64,000 bases of DNA from Theristus sp. LFF4_11 (taxonomy: Eukaryota > Nematoda > Chromadorea > Monhysterida > Xyalidae): contig JASANC010005470.1 in the NCBI GenBank assembly GCA_030248135.1, positions 1 to 64,000 of the forward strand, in the 5' to 3' direction. Below, piece by piece: positions 1 through 11,472 of the stretch. Under the pieces are notes generated by a model. That model was not told the DNA's origin, searched no databases, and saw only the letters and a program-made list of their open reading frames with translations. Position 1 is the first letter of the stretch. The number at the start of each line of letters is the position of its first letter. The translations under genes were made by a program, and so were the position numbers.

Positions 1-116
1 TGACAACACAACCTTCAAGGCGCAAAGTAAGCGTGCTAGTGTGTTTGGTTAGTGACCGTGGGACATTAGTTTAAAGAATCAATTTGAAACGAAAGTGCAC
101 GGTAAAAAAGTTTCAC

Positions 117-2968
117 CTCGGCAGCACTAGAACCCGGCAGATTGTACTCGTGCAACGGTGGATCGATGATGATCACGTCGAAGCGGCTGCCCAAGTCGCG
201 CAGATCAAACGTTCGCAAGTCGGTCTTCTGGTACATCGGCGGCGTGGCGGTGTCCGCTACCAGTTGGTCCTGAATTGTTTACAATATTTGCTGTTGGTAA
301 AAGCGATCAAAAAATACAATCAAGCTTTTGTGACTGCGTCCTGCGGTAGTTGACCAATTCTGAATATAGCATTCTGTTGGCCCGCCAGATCCCCGGGCAG
401 AAACTGCAAGCAACTGATCAGCGAATCGCCATAACCTTCAACAGAATCAACTCGTTCAACTTTGGGTACTCCACGAAGCGCTGGTGTATGCCGGGATCGC
501 GGATGTGATTGGCGGGCAGCTGATCGTTGTCAACGTAGTTCTGAGAGTAGTCGTTGTGCGGGTTCGCAGACTGCGTGCCTTTCAGAAACGTCGACGATCC
601 GCGGTAGATCTTCTCTTCTTCTTGCAGAACCTGAACGAACAAGAGCACAATGACCGGAGATTTTGGCTTTTTTGGAAAGAAACAGGCATCATCGAAAAAA
701 GCTTTGAAGCCTTGAGTGGCATTCAAACCCCGCTCTGGGTTTCCGCACCAGTGCCTCAGACCACTTGACCATCGAAGCCCGTGTTTCCAGCCAACCTTAT
801 AATAATCATCGAGCACCACCCGTTCTTCATTGTCAGAGTCACCATCAGTATTGCTCCCTAAATTCTCGTCCCCGTTGCGGCCGGACTTTGTCAAATCGAC
901 ATCGAGTTTCGCTTTCTTCAGCAGTTTCTTAGTTCCGTCCAACTTCTTGTCGAAACCAAGATCCACTTCAGCCTGAAACAGAAAGGAAGACGAATCAGCT
1001 CAAGAAGAACAGCTTCTACTGTTTCATGAAACTGAAAATCACAGTTGGAGTTGGCTAAAATCACATAAAGTCGAACTCGATTTTATTGGACTTCAACTGA
1101 TTGGTTCGTGCGTGATCACATGATGCATGCTTTCTGTGAAACTCCGCCCCCATAACAATGCCCTGCACAGAAATCATGCATCACGTGATCAATAACCAAT
1201 CAGCTGATTGCCTATAATTTGGAGTTCAACTGTGCAAAATTACGAAAAAGAGTCGATGCCACCGAAGGTTCAGTAGGAACAGACAAACAACTGCAAGAGA
1301 AGAGAACTCCAAAAACCATGCACACACGACTAGGGTTGACAAAATACCGTTTTTTTCAAATCGTGGTAAAAAAAAAACCTGTATTTTTACCGGTAAAATT
1401 ACCGTAATTTTACCGGAAAAAAACGAAAGCCAAAAAGTTGTAAAAACCCACATATTTTTCGCAGCCGACTTTCAACTTGAACCAGGACTTGTGAAAACAA
1501 CTTTCAGAATGCTTTGTTCAAAATATCGTGCACCAACAAAGAAAATAAATTATGTTTGGGCTTGAAAACCCAAAAGGTCAGCAATAAATCGAACATTATC
1601 TTTTGCTCAATAATTTATATTCCACCAATTACATAGGAAAAAACCACAGCGTTTTCACCGGACAGTCTTTGGTCACAATAGACGAACACAATTTGCTGCA
1701 ATAACGCAGTTAAACCGAATCAGTTTAGTCAGTTCAGATCAAAAAGAAAACAAATCAGTAATTGTGTAAGAAAGACAATGTTGAGCGACATTTGGAATTT
1801 TTGAAATTTTCGGCTCAGCTCGGCAGCTCCAGCCGAGTCTTGCACATCGCTTAACAGTTCTTTCAAACATCGGTGTCAATTTCGTCATTATATTTTTCTT
1901 GGTCACAGATTTTCTCATTTTCTCATCAAAAATGATATAAAAACTCAGGGTCCGAAATTGAAAAAAACCGGAAAAATACGAAAAAAAACGGAAAATACAG
2001 AAACGATCTTTTTCCCGTTTTTTTCAAGGCACCAATTTTTGCCCTGGTAAAAAAACGCGTATAAATACGTGTTTTTTTTACCGGTAAAAAACGGTATTTT
2101 TACCATGCCAACCCTACACACGACACACCTGTTTAGCAACGACGAACGCCGCTTCCTCAGCGGCAGTCTGCAGTACGGCTGATGTTTCATTAGTCCTTCT
2201 TCTGCTTTTATAATTGCGATCTTTTTCGGATTGCGGCGAAGCGAGCTCATTGGTTGAAGTTCTCGAATTCTCCTGTTGATTTGGTGCATCGCCAATGTAG
2301 AACTCGGCCTTTCGTTTCGCGGCAGCCTGCTGATTGGCTGCGGCGGTCAGCTTGGCGGCAATTTCAGACGGACTTTCGGCATGTTTCGATTGTCTTCTGG
2401 TGGCCGTGGGACCGCTGTTTGAAGACGATGGCTGACTTTGTTGGTCGCTTTCGACAGCTGCAAATGAAAACTGTTTTTGACAAATGAGAAAGTAACGCAA
2501 TTTATGCCGTTCTGAAAGTAAAATACAACACCGTGATTGGCCGATTATGCTGAAACAACCAATCAGCGCACCAAGGTCAATCAATCAACTGGCAGTTTCA
2601 AGAAAACTCTAAGTTCCAAAGCCAAAAATTTCAAACTGGCAGTCGAAAGCTCCAAACACCTGGTAAACACGTCAACTATGTTTCTCATCAAATACAAATG
2701 ACTCTCATAAAAAACAAAAAAATCCCTCACGATCGTCATCGTATCCACTAATCACTGTGGCTGTCGTCGTACTCGCACCAATCAGCAGTGGGGGCGGAGT
2801 CAAATCGCCTAGCGAATCAGCGACCAGTTGCTTCCGTAGTCTCGATCGCTCTTTCAACAGTTCCAACGGTGATTTCGTGGCACTGATTGGCTGTGCCATC
2901 AGTGTCGGTGCAACGTTTGTTGTCTCAACGCTGATTGGCTGTTGCGTCGACTCCTTTCGCACCACCAT
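117..2968 (-). CDS. METTL14: METTL14 homologue, N-terminal part (gene continues beyond left edge)
   Basis: METTL14 is the RNA-binding, catalytically inactive partner of METTL3 in the nuclear m6A writer complex. Five exons are visible: 2731-2968, 2129-2457, 796-972, 436-630 and 117-269. Phases 1, 0, 0, 0 join into 364 codons. The start is the ATG at 2968, with an in-frame TAA directly upstream. Exon 1 carries [17 protein letters not shown], which resembles the conserved METTL14 N-terminus. Exon 4 has [16 protein letters not shown] and [12 protein letters not shown], and exon 5 has [19 protein letters not shown] followed by [10 protein letters not shown]; this order is diagnostic for METTL14. 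The family motif is EPPL in vertebrates; here it is DPPL (residues about 349-352). The N-terminal region is about 150 residues longer than in the human protein and is Ser/Gln/Ala/Lys-rich, probably disordered. Donor GTGAAA at 116 leads to exons outside the window. Identification is secure; the exact N-terminus is less so. Confidence 0.9.
1069..1233. mobile_element. Near-palindromic CAGCTGATTGG element, copy 1
   Basis: The two halves are inverted repeats around a centre reading ACTCCGCCCC. The ends carry GGACTTCAACTGATTGG and CCAATCAGCTGATTGCC. The same organisation occurs at 50626-50793. It sits in the METTL14 intron between 973 and 2128. Confidence 0.7.
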
Positions 2969-4186
2969 TTATCTAACAACACTTTTTCAAGTGGATATTG
3001 TTAGAGGCAGTTGTTTGAGCGGCATTCGCCTGATTGAAAAGGAAAAAATATAATTTTTTTATAAAGTCACCGTTTTTTAAAACGCAAAATTGATTAGCCA
3101 ATTGTGGAAACACGGCTGCTTGAACAAGATAAACCTGCGTGCGCAACGCAACGCTCGATCAAACATCAAACAAAAACGCGAACACCCGAATTTTTAAGTT
3201 TAATCGTTTTTATTCAAAATGGAAAAACACGAAAAAATGGCATCTCATGTGTAAGGCAAGACAAAATCGAAAAAATGAAGGCATAACAACGAAAAACATA
3301 TCAACGGACACTATCAAGCACGCGAAGTTAAATAATCAAATGCAAAATTTCTAATCTGGCGCAGTGATTGGTTGCAGCACCAAATTGTCGCAACCAATAA
3401 ATGTCCTCAAAATCAATCCTATCAGCGACACGCACACAAAACACACACATCAATGGAATGTATCACGAAACAAAGTTGTGTACAGAGCAGTAAAATCATT
3501 GTTGAAGACCCCGCCGAATTTAAATTTTTTCGTGGTTGTGCTAAATTTGTTAGTTTGCACCACTTTCGCTAGCGTTCCTTTCGTCGTGTCAAGTTTGTCC
3601 TTTTGCATAGTCTTCTGTTCTTGAATCAGTTGCAGCTCGCGACTCAAAGTACTGAAAGTTTCATATATCATATATCGAATGTTCAACCAAGAAACTCATC
3701 CAGACAGAAAATGTGGCGTCCAACACTATGACATATTTTTTCAAACGTGTCCCACTGAAATGACGTCATGTGCCGCAAACGTCCGTTACCCGATTCCTTT
3801 CCGCAAACAAATGGTGAATGTCGAAACAGTCACATCAAACGGGCGTTTTAAAATCAAATGACGTCATTTTTTGTCCGGACACGTTTGAAAAAATCCACAA
3901 TAGTAGATAATCAGCTGGTAAAAGTTTGGTGACTCTTGTAACCAATTAGCGCTGTTCAAATGCAGCCAATCAGCAGACTGCACAACGGTGCAGTCAACGT
4001 TTCAATAAATACGCCAAGAACAAACCGTAAGTGCGCGTTTCAACTTTGCATTTTCACTGGTTAATCGATCGTAGTTGGATATGGCAGTACAGGCCGCAGT
4101 TATTGGGTCGCTTTTGTCTGGGTCCTAGAAACAAAGGCAACAGTGAGGAAACATTCAGCAAGAAAACAAGCGCAGGTCGGTCAGGT
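2969..4186. other. Intergenic region between the coiled-coil gene and METTL14
   Basis: No supported exon lies here. The stretch is AT-rich, has several CCAAT/ATTGG-type motifs near 3360 and 3960, and contains one TGACGTCAT transposon (3735-3892). The METTL14 promoter should lie just above 2968 on the minus strand, but I see no distinct TATA box. Confidence 0.5.
3735..3892. mobile_element. TGACGTCAT inverted-repeat element, copy 1
   Basis: Ends TTTTTTCAAACGTGTCC and GGACACGTTTGAAAAAA (inverted), each with an inner ATGACGTCAT. Length is about 158 bp with no coding capacity. It is the same family as 13673-13891 and 35943-36124, with a decayed copy near 23217. Confidence 0.8.
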
Positions 4187-7100
4187 TCACATTTCTGCAA
4201 CAACAGAGGTGTCTTCAATGAACATCGTGCGCTCCAGAAAGTGAACGAACGGTCTCTGAAAGCTCAGGCAGCTCACACCGAATCCCCCGCAGCGTCAACG
4301 CGCATTGTGCACGGACGTTACCAGCAAGCAGGCAACAGAACAGCCCCTCCGCTCCGCCCACCTGCACCCTGCCGAACGTCATCGCCAGCGTGCGCATGCG
4401 CCTGGCCTTCGTCACCAAGTACTCGATTTCGTCATCGCTGTGCAGCCCCGCCTCGTCATCGCCCTCAGCGTCCGTGGTGCCGCGTTGCGACGCCGCCGCC
4501 GACACGCACAGCAACTCCGTGCGCAGCCTCGCGAATCGGCGTGCCGCACGGTCGAACGCAGCCTGGCGCTCTTGTGACGCCTGCACAGCTTGCGCACACA
4601 ACAATACGAGTTTGCATGCATGTGATTCGAACGTGGCACATAAAAATGAAACATGACTGTCATGCACAGCAACTGAGGAGGTCACATGTGAAATGAAACC
4701 TTTTTTCGGAAAAACGGCAATATTTTCGTTTTTCTTGCAAAAATAAAAAACCGGTATTTTACCTCAAAAATTTTCGAAACTTTTCAAAGTTGAAAACTTT
4801 TGGACGAACATCGCCAAACATACATTTTGCAAAACTTTTGCAATACTTTGCAACTCGGAAAAGAAATTGAACTTCGCTTCACTTAAAAACAACAATTTCA
4901 GCTGTGTTTCTCATTGGCTCTCCGAGGGCCAAGTTCAGGAACTTGGGTGCGCTGGGTGTGAAGAAAAAAACTGGAAAAAACTACTGTTTTAAAACGAAAA
5001 TAAAACCTGTTTTTTTCGGGCAATACAAAACACAATTCTTACCATCCCTAACAGCAACCCGCGGTTTCAGTTTGGTAGTTAATTCAATATTCACGTGAAA
5101 AATATAGTGCACCACACTAAACTGAAAATCTGGCGCTTATACGCGTTTGAAAACAAAACGGCAGTTAGTTACACGTTTCAATGAATCAACACTTGAAAAT
5201 TTGAATCTCCGCACTCCGTAGAAAATTGCCAAGCCAAAACAGCGTTTTCTTCACACTTGAACACACCCAACATTACCATTTCGATTTCGCGTTTTTCACT
5301 CGTCGCCTCCTCCAGCTTCCGGCGCAGCTGTCCAAGCTCGTGTTTTTTTTCCGCGAGCTCTCTCAATTGCTCATTCAGCTGAAGAAAACAAGTGAAAAAG
5401 TTCCCCAAACAAAATTCCACCAGGCTTCACATCACAGAAAACTTTGGAACGTCAGTCGAAAACAAGCACCAGTTACCAATTCTTCCCTGAGTTGATGTGC
5501 CTGTTGCTCAAGGGAATCGTCATTTTCCTGCACCTCATTCTTCAGTCGTTCCAACTCATTAATGATCGTGTCTGGGTTGATGTCTCGTCCCGTTGGCACG
5601 TATGGTCGCAGCGTCGCCTTCCATTCCGACATGCTTTCACTGGAATGTTTTATTGAAAGAATTTTCGTGAACATGATTTGTAGATTTGGTGTTTTTGAAT
5701 TTTGATGTTTTGGCTTTTGAGCAGAATAGATTAATTATTCGCATTTACAGCCAATCAGCGTACTGTGCAATGTTTTGTAGCTGACAAAAGGGCAAAACCA
5801 AAATTTCATCTTTGTTTGTAAAGCAAATTTATTAGGTTAAACCCACATGTCCATTAACAAAATCGCTCAATGAAAAGAAAGTCAAAACATATGTTTCAAA
5901 AAGCAAACAAATATGGCAAACCGCAACTTCGCAATCTCCTCTTTCAAGGTTTTGTTTTCAACTTCCAGCTTTTGTTTCGTGTGCCTTGTGTTCTCCTTGT
6001 CTTGCTTGTCAATCTTTTGTAGATTATCGATTTTCACATGCAAGCTCTCCACCTGTTTGAAAGCATTCATCCGTGAATTTCGCGTTTCACTTTTAAAGTG
6101 ACAATAGTCAGAACAATTACTGACCGCTCAAATCAGCTCTATTCTTGTTATTTTCAATTGAATTATTTCAAATCAAGCCAATTGTCAAACAAAAAAATGA
6201 GCCAGAAAAAAAGAACTGCAGTATTTCACTTTAGTGTCCCTCAAGCGACAATTATTTGGAGTTTTCTGGAATACTGTGTTGCTTTTTTACGAATTATTTC
6301 CAGAAAAAAAACGTTTAGGTTCTTCTTAGTGTGAACGGTACCTGTTGACGGGCGGCTTTCAATTGTCTGTCCAATTCTGCCTTCTCTTCGCTTAAACATT
6401 TGTTATTCTCCGTCAGAAGTTTGTTGCTTTCTGCAATCATAATAAGACTGACGCCAATTACACCAGACTTGAACATGCCTTTAATGCACTAAAACTTTAC
6501 CACAATTTCATCTGTCATTTTGAAGCTAATTTTTTTCGTAAAACTAGTAAACTCAACTTACTATCTAAAACGCTGACTCGGTTTTGAACATGGTTAAAGT
6601 TCGCCTGAAAAACTTTTTTTATAATAACACAAACACCTTAGAAAGGTTGGCACGCAGAAAAAATTGTTTGATGGCAATAAACTTGATAATGATCACACCA
6701 AATCTGTCGTTTTAGAAGCCAGCTCCTTCTCAGCGCGCAGTTTCGCTTTCTCAGCAATCTCCAGCCTTGTTTTCGCCGTTTCAGCAATCAGCATTTGTGC
6801 GCGTGTCAAGTCAGTCTTAAAAGGCACAAACTCTATCCGACTGTTCAGAGCAAGGTGCACGAGCGTCCGAGCGAGCCTTCGGATGAGAACGTCGAAAGAC
6901 GCGGCTCAAGTGCAGCCTCGCTAACATCCAGTCAGAGGCAACACGTTTCCGCAGTGGCGACGGCAACGCGCAGCAACTGCTTTGTATTGTGGCCAGAATT
7001 GCTGGCTTATGATGTGAAGAAAACTAAAGAAAGTCAGCAGACTTTGAATGGGCTGATGACTGCTGAATGGGCAACCATGAATGAACTCAGCTCAGACGCT

Positions 7101-8907
7101 GGCTTGGACTTAAGACTGACAAACTTCGCTTCGCGTGCCTGTTTTTTGAGGCCTTCTTCCAAACACTGCCGCTGCAACGCTTCCTCCTCGGCGTGCCGAC
7201 CAAGCAGCTTGAGTGCCTCACGAATGTGCACACAAGTATCGCAACTGAAAAGAAAAACGAACAATCTGTTTCCGCATTCCATCCAGTCGTCACCGGATTT
7301 TGGGGTCAGAACAGTCGAAAAGTCAGAAACACTCAAATGTTTAGGTTCAGGTGTCAGACAGAAGACAGACCTAAAAATTGCCAAAATCCCCAAAAAACGC
7401 AGGTCTTAACGAATGGCACGAGCAACACATTATGTTCTATTTTACTTGAGGACATCGCTGACAGGACTTGAGACAAAAAAAACAATGAATTACGTTTACA
7501 AACGAAATGGAACCCTGAAACAGAAACTTTCGCATGTAGTTTCACACATAGTTGTTCCAGAGCCGGGGGGTTGGGGGGGGGCCGATATAGATAGCTGGAG
7601 CAAATTTTCCAGACAGATAGATAGCTGGAAAATTTTGTGGGGGGGGGGGGCCGCGGGTCATGTGGGGGGTTGTTAAAAAAACAAAAATCGTCATTTTTGT
7701 TTTTTTTTAAAAATTTTTTTTTTAAAAAAAAATTTCAAAAATCAAAGTTGTGCTAAATCAATCAGGGAGTCCGAAGAACCACATATGATATGCAAGCGCC
7801 TCCCGAATGACTCCCGTATGGCGGAACTTTGCAGATTTTGTTTTGGTGACCTCAATTACCCCTTTTCCAAACCGTCACCATGCCTCTTCTTGTGTTTTGA
7901 CCTCCAAAACGTCACTAATTGTCCCCAGCTAAGCTAATGCTAAAGTGAAGACAAACATACCGCCTTGAAATTCGATCAATTCTTCTGATGGTGTCGCGAC
8001 GACACGACACGAAGCAGCAACCAGACAACGTAGCGCTTGCAAACGGAGCAGCGAGCACAATCGGACGCTCTGCGAGGCGAATCGTCACCTTATCTGCATC
8101 GGAAATGGTAGGCTAAGCTTTGGGACGCTCAAAAACTTCATCGCAGATGTTGTCGAAGCCTAAAATCAGTCGGTAAAACGGCCCAAAATCGACTGCTAAA
8201 GGTTTTACGAGGTATAATCAAAGAAAATTTTTGTTGAACTTTCGAAAAATTGTGCCAAAATTGAGGTTTTCAGAGCATATTAGAGGAAAATTTTTCGAAT
8301 TTTTTTTTTTAAAAAAAAATCGGCATTTTTGTTTTTTTTTTAATCACTTTTTTTTTTAAAAAAAAAAATTTTCATTTTTGTTTAACAACCCTAGTCATGT
8401 GACTTTGGGGGGGGGCAGGTCAAAATTTTGAAATTAGATAGATAGATAGCTAAAACGCTAAAAAAAACTATAAAAACAGCTAAATAATGCTTAAAACATG
8501 ATAAAAATCAAGTATAAACGCGTATTTTAACTAAAATTAGCGAAATTTTCAAGAATTTCGAGCAAAAATGGTCAATTTTGGTCAAAAATTGACTCATTTT
8601 AAGTCTTCGAAGACAAAATTTTTTAGATAGACAGCTGGCTGAGAATTTTTTTAGATAGATAATAGCTGAGCCGAAAAAACCTGTTTGATAGAGATAGATT
8701 CGAAATTTTTTTGGGGGGGTCGGCCGCTCCCCCCCCAGGCCCCCCCTAGAACAACTATGGTTTCACAGGGTTTTGAGGCAACTGATGAGAACCATATTAA
8801 AACCTGCGATTTGCATAATCTCGATCGCGAGGAGACGGCGGGTTGTCAAAATCATCGCCGTCATCGAGATCCATGTCCGCTTCTCCGATACCACCACTAC
8901 CGACCAT
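4187..8907 (-). CDS. Unrecognised coiled-coil protein, 393 aa, ten coding exons
   Basis: I do not recognise the family. Exons: 8804-8907, 7125-7244, 6699-6840, 6562-6604, 6342-6430, 5922-6052, 5477-5639, 5277-5378, 4362-4580 and 4187-4255. Phases 2, 2, 0, 1, 0, 2, 0, 0, 0 agree at every junction and give 394 codons with stop. The start ATG at 8907 opens an acidic, low-complexity N-terminus (DMDLDDGDDFDNPPSPRDR). Residues about 75-310 are highly charged heptad-like sequence, for example LEVENKTLKEEIAKLRE and LGQLRRKLEEATSEKREIE, broken by a WKATLRPYVPTGRDI segment. The C-terminus (EIEYLVTKARRMRTLAMTF, then RPFVHFLERTMFIED) looks globular. The role is probably scaffolding or cytoskeletal, by inference only. 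Intron 1 (7245-8803) is stuffed with nested transposons, so a small exon could be missed there. It lies head-to-tail upstream of METTL14. Confidence 0.7.
7545..8760. mobile_element. Inverted-repeat element with G/C-run ends, hosting a nested element
   Basis: The left end (CATAGTTGTTCCAGAG, then G runs) and right end (CCCCCCTAGAACAACTATGG, read inverted) are imperfect terminal inverted repeats. Both are followed inward by GATAGATAGCTGG-like text (about 7590-7630 and 8640-8700). A different inverted-repeat element (7672-8397) sits inside. No transposase reading frame is visible. It lies in intron 1 of the coiled-coil gene. Confidence 0.6.
7672..8397. mobile_element. AT-rich terminal-inverted-repeat element, family C copy 1
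   Basis: The ends read (GG)GTTGTTAAAAAAACAAAAA and TTTTTGTTTAACAACCCTA, inverted. The arm contains GTTGAACTTTCGAAAAATTG and GAGGTTTTCAGAGCATATTA. The same arm sequences recur at 10344-10974 and 52137-54214. The interior shares text such as CGAAGCCTAAAATCAGTC with the 10.3 kb copy and AGGGAGTCCGAA with the 52 kb copy. It is non-autonomous. Confidence 0.65.
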
Positions 8908-9417
8908 TTTTAATGTGTTTGGTTGTTCATCCTGTTTTTTTTCAATTCTGTCAAAACTAGGTTCAAAATTTTTTTTAACTTCAAAACATCTTTTTTAAAT
9001 CGGGATTTTTTAATTAACTTTTTTAATTAATTAAAAAACGAATTTTGGCCATCAAAATTGTACTTTCATCTGAAAATGCGTTTAAGACACTTTCCACAGA
9101 AAGTGTCATTATGCTTTGTTGCCCAGAGTTTCGTGTGGACTTTGTTTTTGGCAGAATTTTTTTTTTTGACAACTTCTACTTTCCGGTCAAAGATCGACGA
9201 GCAAAGTTTAAAACCGATAGAAGCTTCTGCTCAATCAACTCAGCAGAACACCGGCAACACGATGATGTGTCGTTTGCGGTTGCTTCCGATCATTTTTTAA
9301 AAACCAAAAAAAAAAATCCAAAATCACCATAAATTTGTGTTTTGTCGTTTTTCACACTTTTTTATTGCAAAGCAACCGATGCTGAATAAAACAACAACCA
9401 ACCACAAACTACATATC

Positions 9418-9628
9418 AACGTTTTCCGGATGTTCTGCTGTGATGATTGAACCGTCGATCGTCGAAATCGGCCGAGGAAATCGTGATCTGGGCGACGTTA
9501 TGTGTTGGCTGTTGGTGCGTTTCACCGTGTGTCGCGCGACCTGTCACGCAGCACTGCCGGCGCTGTGCTTGACCGATTTCGACGAACGACAGCTCAATCA
9601 ATTTAGCAGAACACCGGCAACACGTTGA
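9418..9628. mobile_element. Short inverted-repeat element (MITE-like)
   Basis: About 55 bp at 9418-9472 matches, inverted, 9574-9628. Shared text includes CCGATTTCGACGA and CAGAACAYCCGG/CAACACG. A further half copy lies near 9190-9290 (AGCAGAACACCGGCAACACG occurs in both). No coding capacity. Confidence 0.6.
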
Positions 9629-9665
9629 TGTGTCGTTTGCAGCTGGTTCCAATCCAGTAGCGAAA

Positions 9666-10195
9666 GCGGGACCTCGGGTGAGGGGGGGGGGTGTTTGCCT
9701 AATTTTAGAGGGGGGGGGGGTCAGGTGCCTTCTCGGTGAGGGGGGGGGTGCACGGGCAGCAAATTTTCCTGAGGGGGGGGGGGGGTGCACTGGCAGAAAA
9801 ATTTCGTGAGGGGGGTGCACGGGATCGCACGGGTAATACCAAATTTTTGCCTTAGAAAAACACAGAAATTCTTGTAAAATACAGAATATTTTGTGCAAAC
9901 AAGCTGCTTGTTTGGTCAGAAACAACAAAATCTATGCAGGGACAGACATAAACGTCAAGAAAAATGCAAAAATTACGGTATTTTTGGAAAAAATTGAGAT
10001 GAGATTGACCACCGTGAGGGGGGGGGGTGCGATCCCGTGTTTTCTCGCGGAGGGGGGGGGGGAGTTTAGTACCCGTGTCGAGGTAAAGGGGGGGAGGGGG
10101 GTACACGGGTATCTGCCCGTGCACGGGCAGGATTTTCGGCTGAGGGGGGGGGGGGGGGGTGGACCCCCCCCCCCCCCCCCCCCCCCGCCTGCACA
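9666..10195. repeat. Cluster of long G runs and CACGGG-rich repeats
   Basis: At least eight tracts of 6-14 consecutive G on the plus strand alternate with GTGAGGGG and GTGCACGGGCAG-type units; one tract near 10141-10190 is followed by a C run. GTGCACGGG occurs near 9750, 9815 and 10120, partly inverted. This may be the decayed body of a transposon with G-run ends like that at 7545. It could form G-quadruplexes. Confidence 0.6.
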
Positions 10196-10343
10196 CCCAA
10201 AATTTTTTTTCGAAAATCATGATTTTTTGTCTATAAAGTTCATAATATGCTGAATATATGATAACTTGACATTCTTCATTGTAATTTCAAAAATTTTGCA
10301 GCAAAATTTAGCGTTTTTCCTTCAAAATTTAAGCGAAATGGGG

Positions 10344-10974
10344 GTAGGGGTAGGGTTGTTAAACAAAAATCAAAAAAAAATTTTAAAGTGATTAAAAAAA
10401 ACAAAAATGCCGATTTAAAAAAAATTGAAAAGTTTACCTGAAAAATATGCTCTGAAAACCTCAATTTTGGCACAATTTTTCGAAAGTTTAACAAAAATTT
10501 TCTTTGATATTACCTCGTAAAACCGTCAGTAGTCCATTTTGGACCGTTTTACCAACTGATTTCAGGCTTCAACAACATCTGCGATTAAGTTTTTAAGCGT
10601 CCCAAAGGTTGGCTTACCATTTCCGATGCAGTTAAGGTGACGATTCGCCTCGCAATCTAAATTTGAGAGTCCGAGCTGCTCCGTTTGCAAGCGTTACGTT
10701 GTCTGGTTGCTGTTTCGTGTACTGCCGAAAGCTCAAAAACTTCATCGTAGAAGTTGTCGAAGCCTAAAATCAGTCTGTAAAACCGTCTAAAATTGACTGC
10801 TGACGGTTTTACGACTACGAGGTAATATCAACGAAAATTTTTGTTGAACTTTCGAAAAATTGTGCCAAAATTAAGGTTTTTAGAGCATATTAAAAGAAAA
10901 ATTTTCGAATTTTTTAACTTGCATTTTTAATTTTTAATCATTTTTTTATTTCGGTTTTTGTTGAACAACCCTAC
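10344..10974. mobile_element. AT-rich terminal-inverted-repeat element, family C copy 2
   Basis: It opens with TAGGGTTGTTAAACAAAAAT and closes with GTTGAACAACCCTA. Arms of about 200 bp are inverted copies; CACAATTTTTCGAAAGTT appears near 10470 and its complement near 10845. The AAACCGTYNRTAGTYNATTTT text also appears on both sides. No open reading frame of note. Confidence 0.75.
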
Positions 10975-11347
10975 TCCTACGTCTGAGGCTAATTTTAATG
11001 AGTTTTGTCAATTTTAAAAGCCAAAACAGCCTTATTGGTTCTGAAAGTGCAAAGTGAAACTCAGCGCGTTAGCGCGGTTAGTCGACCATATTTTTGTCGA
11101 CCATATCAGATTTTCCTCTGGTATTTTGAAAAAAAATTTACTTTGATTGAAAAATTGGGATTTTCACTTTTTTCGAACTCTATAAGTACCCACCCCCCAC
11201 CCCACCCCCCACGTCTTCGGTCGGTGGTACTGCATTTTAGACCGTTTTACGATGGCTTTACGTTCGAATATAAACGAGAAGAAGGAAAAGAAAAACAAAA
11301 AAGGTGAAAATTTTTACTGAAGACAGATCCAGTCCAGACACTTGACC

Positions 11348-11353
11348 TTTATT
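11348..11353 (-). terminator. Polyadenylation signal AATAAA of the CHK kinase gene
   Basis: AATAAA reads on the minus strand 120 bases beyond the stop codon of the CHK kinase gene, a normal spacing for a short 3' UTR. Confidence 0.5.
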
Positions 11354-11472
11354 ATAGACACCGTACAATAACGAAATCCACAGAATGAAATGATTAACAA
11401 AATGCAAACAGATAAAAACAACAAACGGGCATAAGTGTTCTCTGTGTACGCTTCAATATTTTGCGAGTAACA

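Larger units (their letters stand above)
8908..11472. other. Intergenic transposon-rich region
   Basis: No gene is supported between the coiled-coil gene and the CHK kinase gene. The stretch holds a small inverted-repeat element (9418-9628) with a solo half copy near 9190-9290, long G runs (9666-10195), and family C copy 2 (10344-10974). AT-rich unique DNA fills the rest. Confidence 0.6.

Noticed and set aside
4031..4696. 221-codon plus-strand open frame
   Set aside because: It is the complement of two GC-rich exons of the minus-strand coiled-coil gene and spans their intron; no domain.
9416..9928. 170-codon minus-strand open frame with Pro-rich segments
   Set aside because: The Pro-rich part is translation of G runs and the rest covers a short inverted-repeat element; no protein family.
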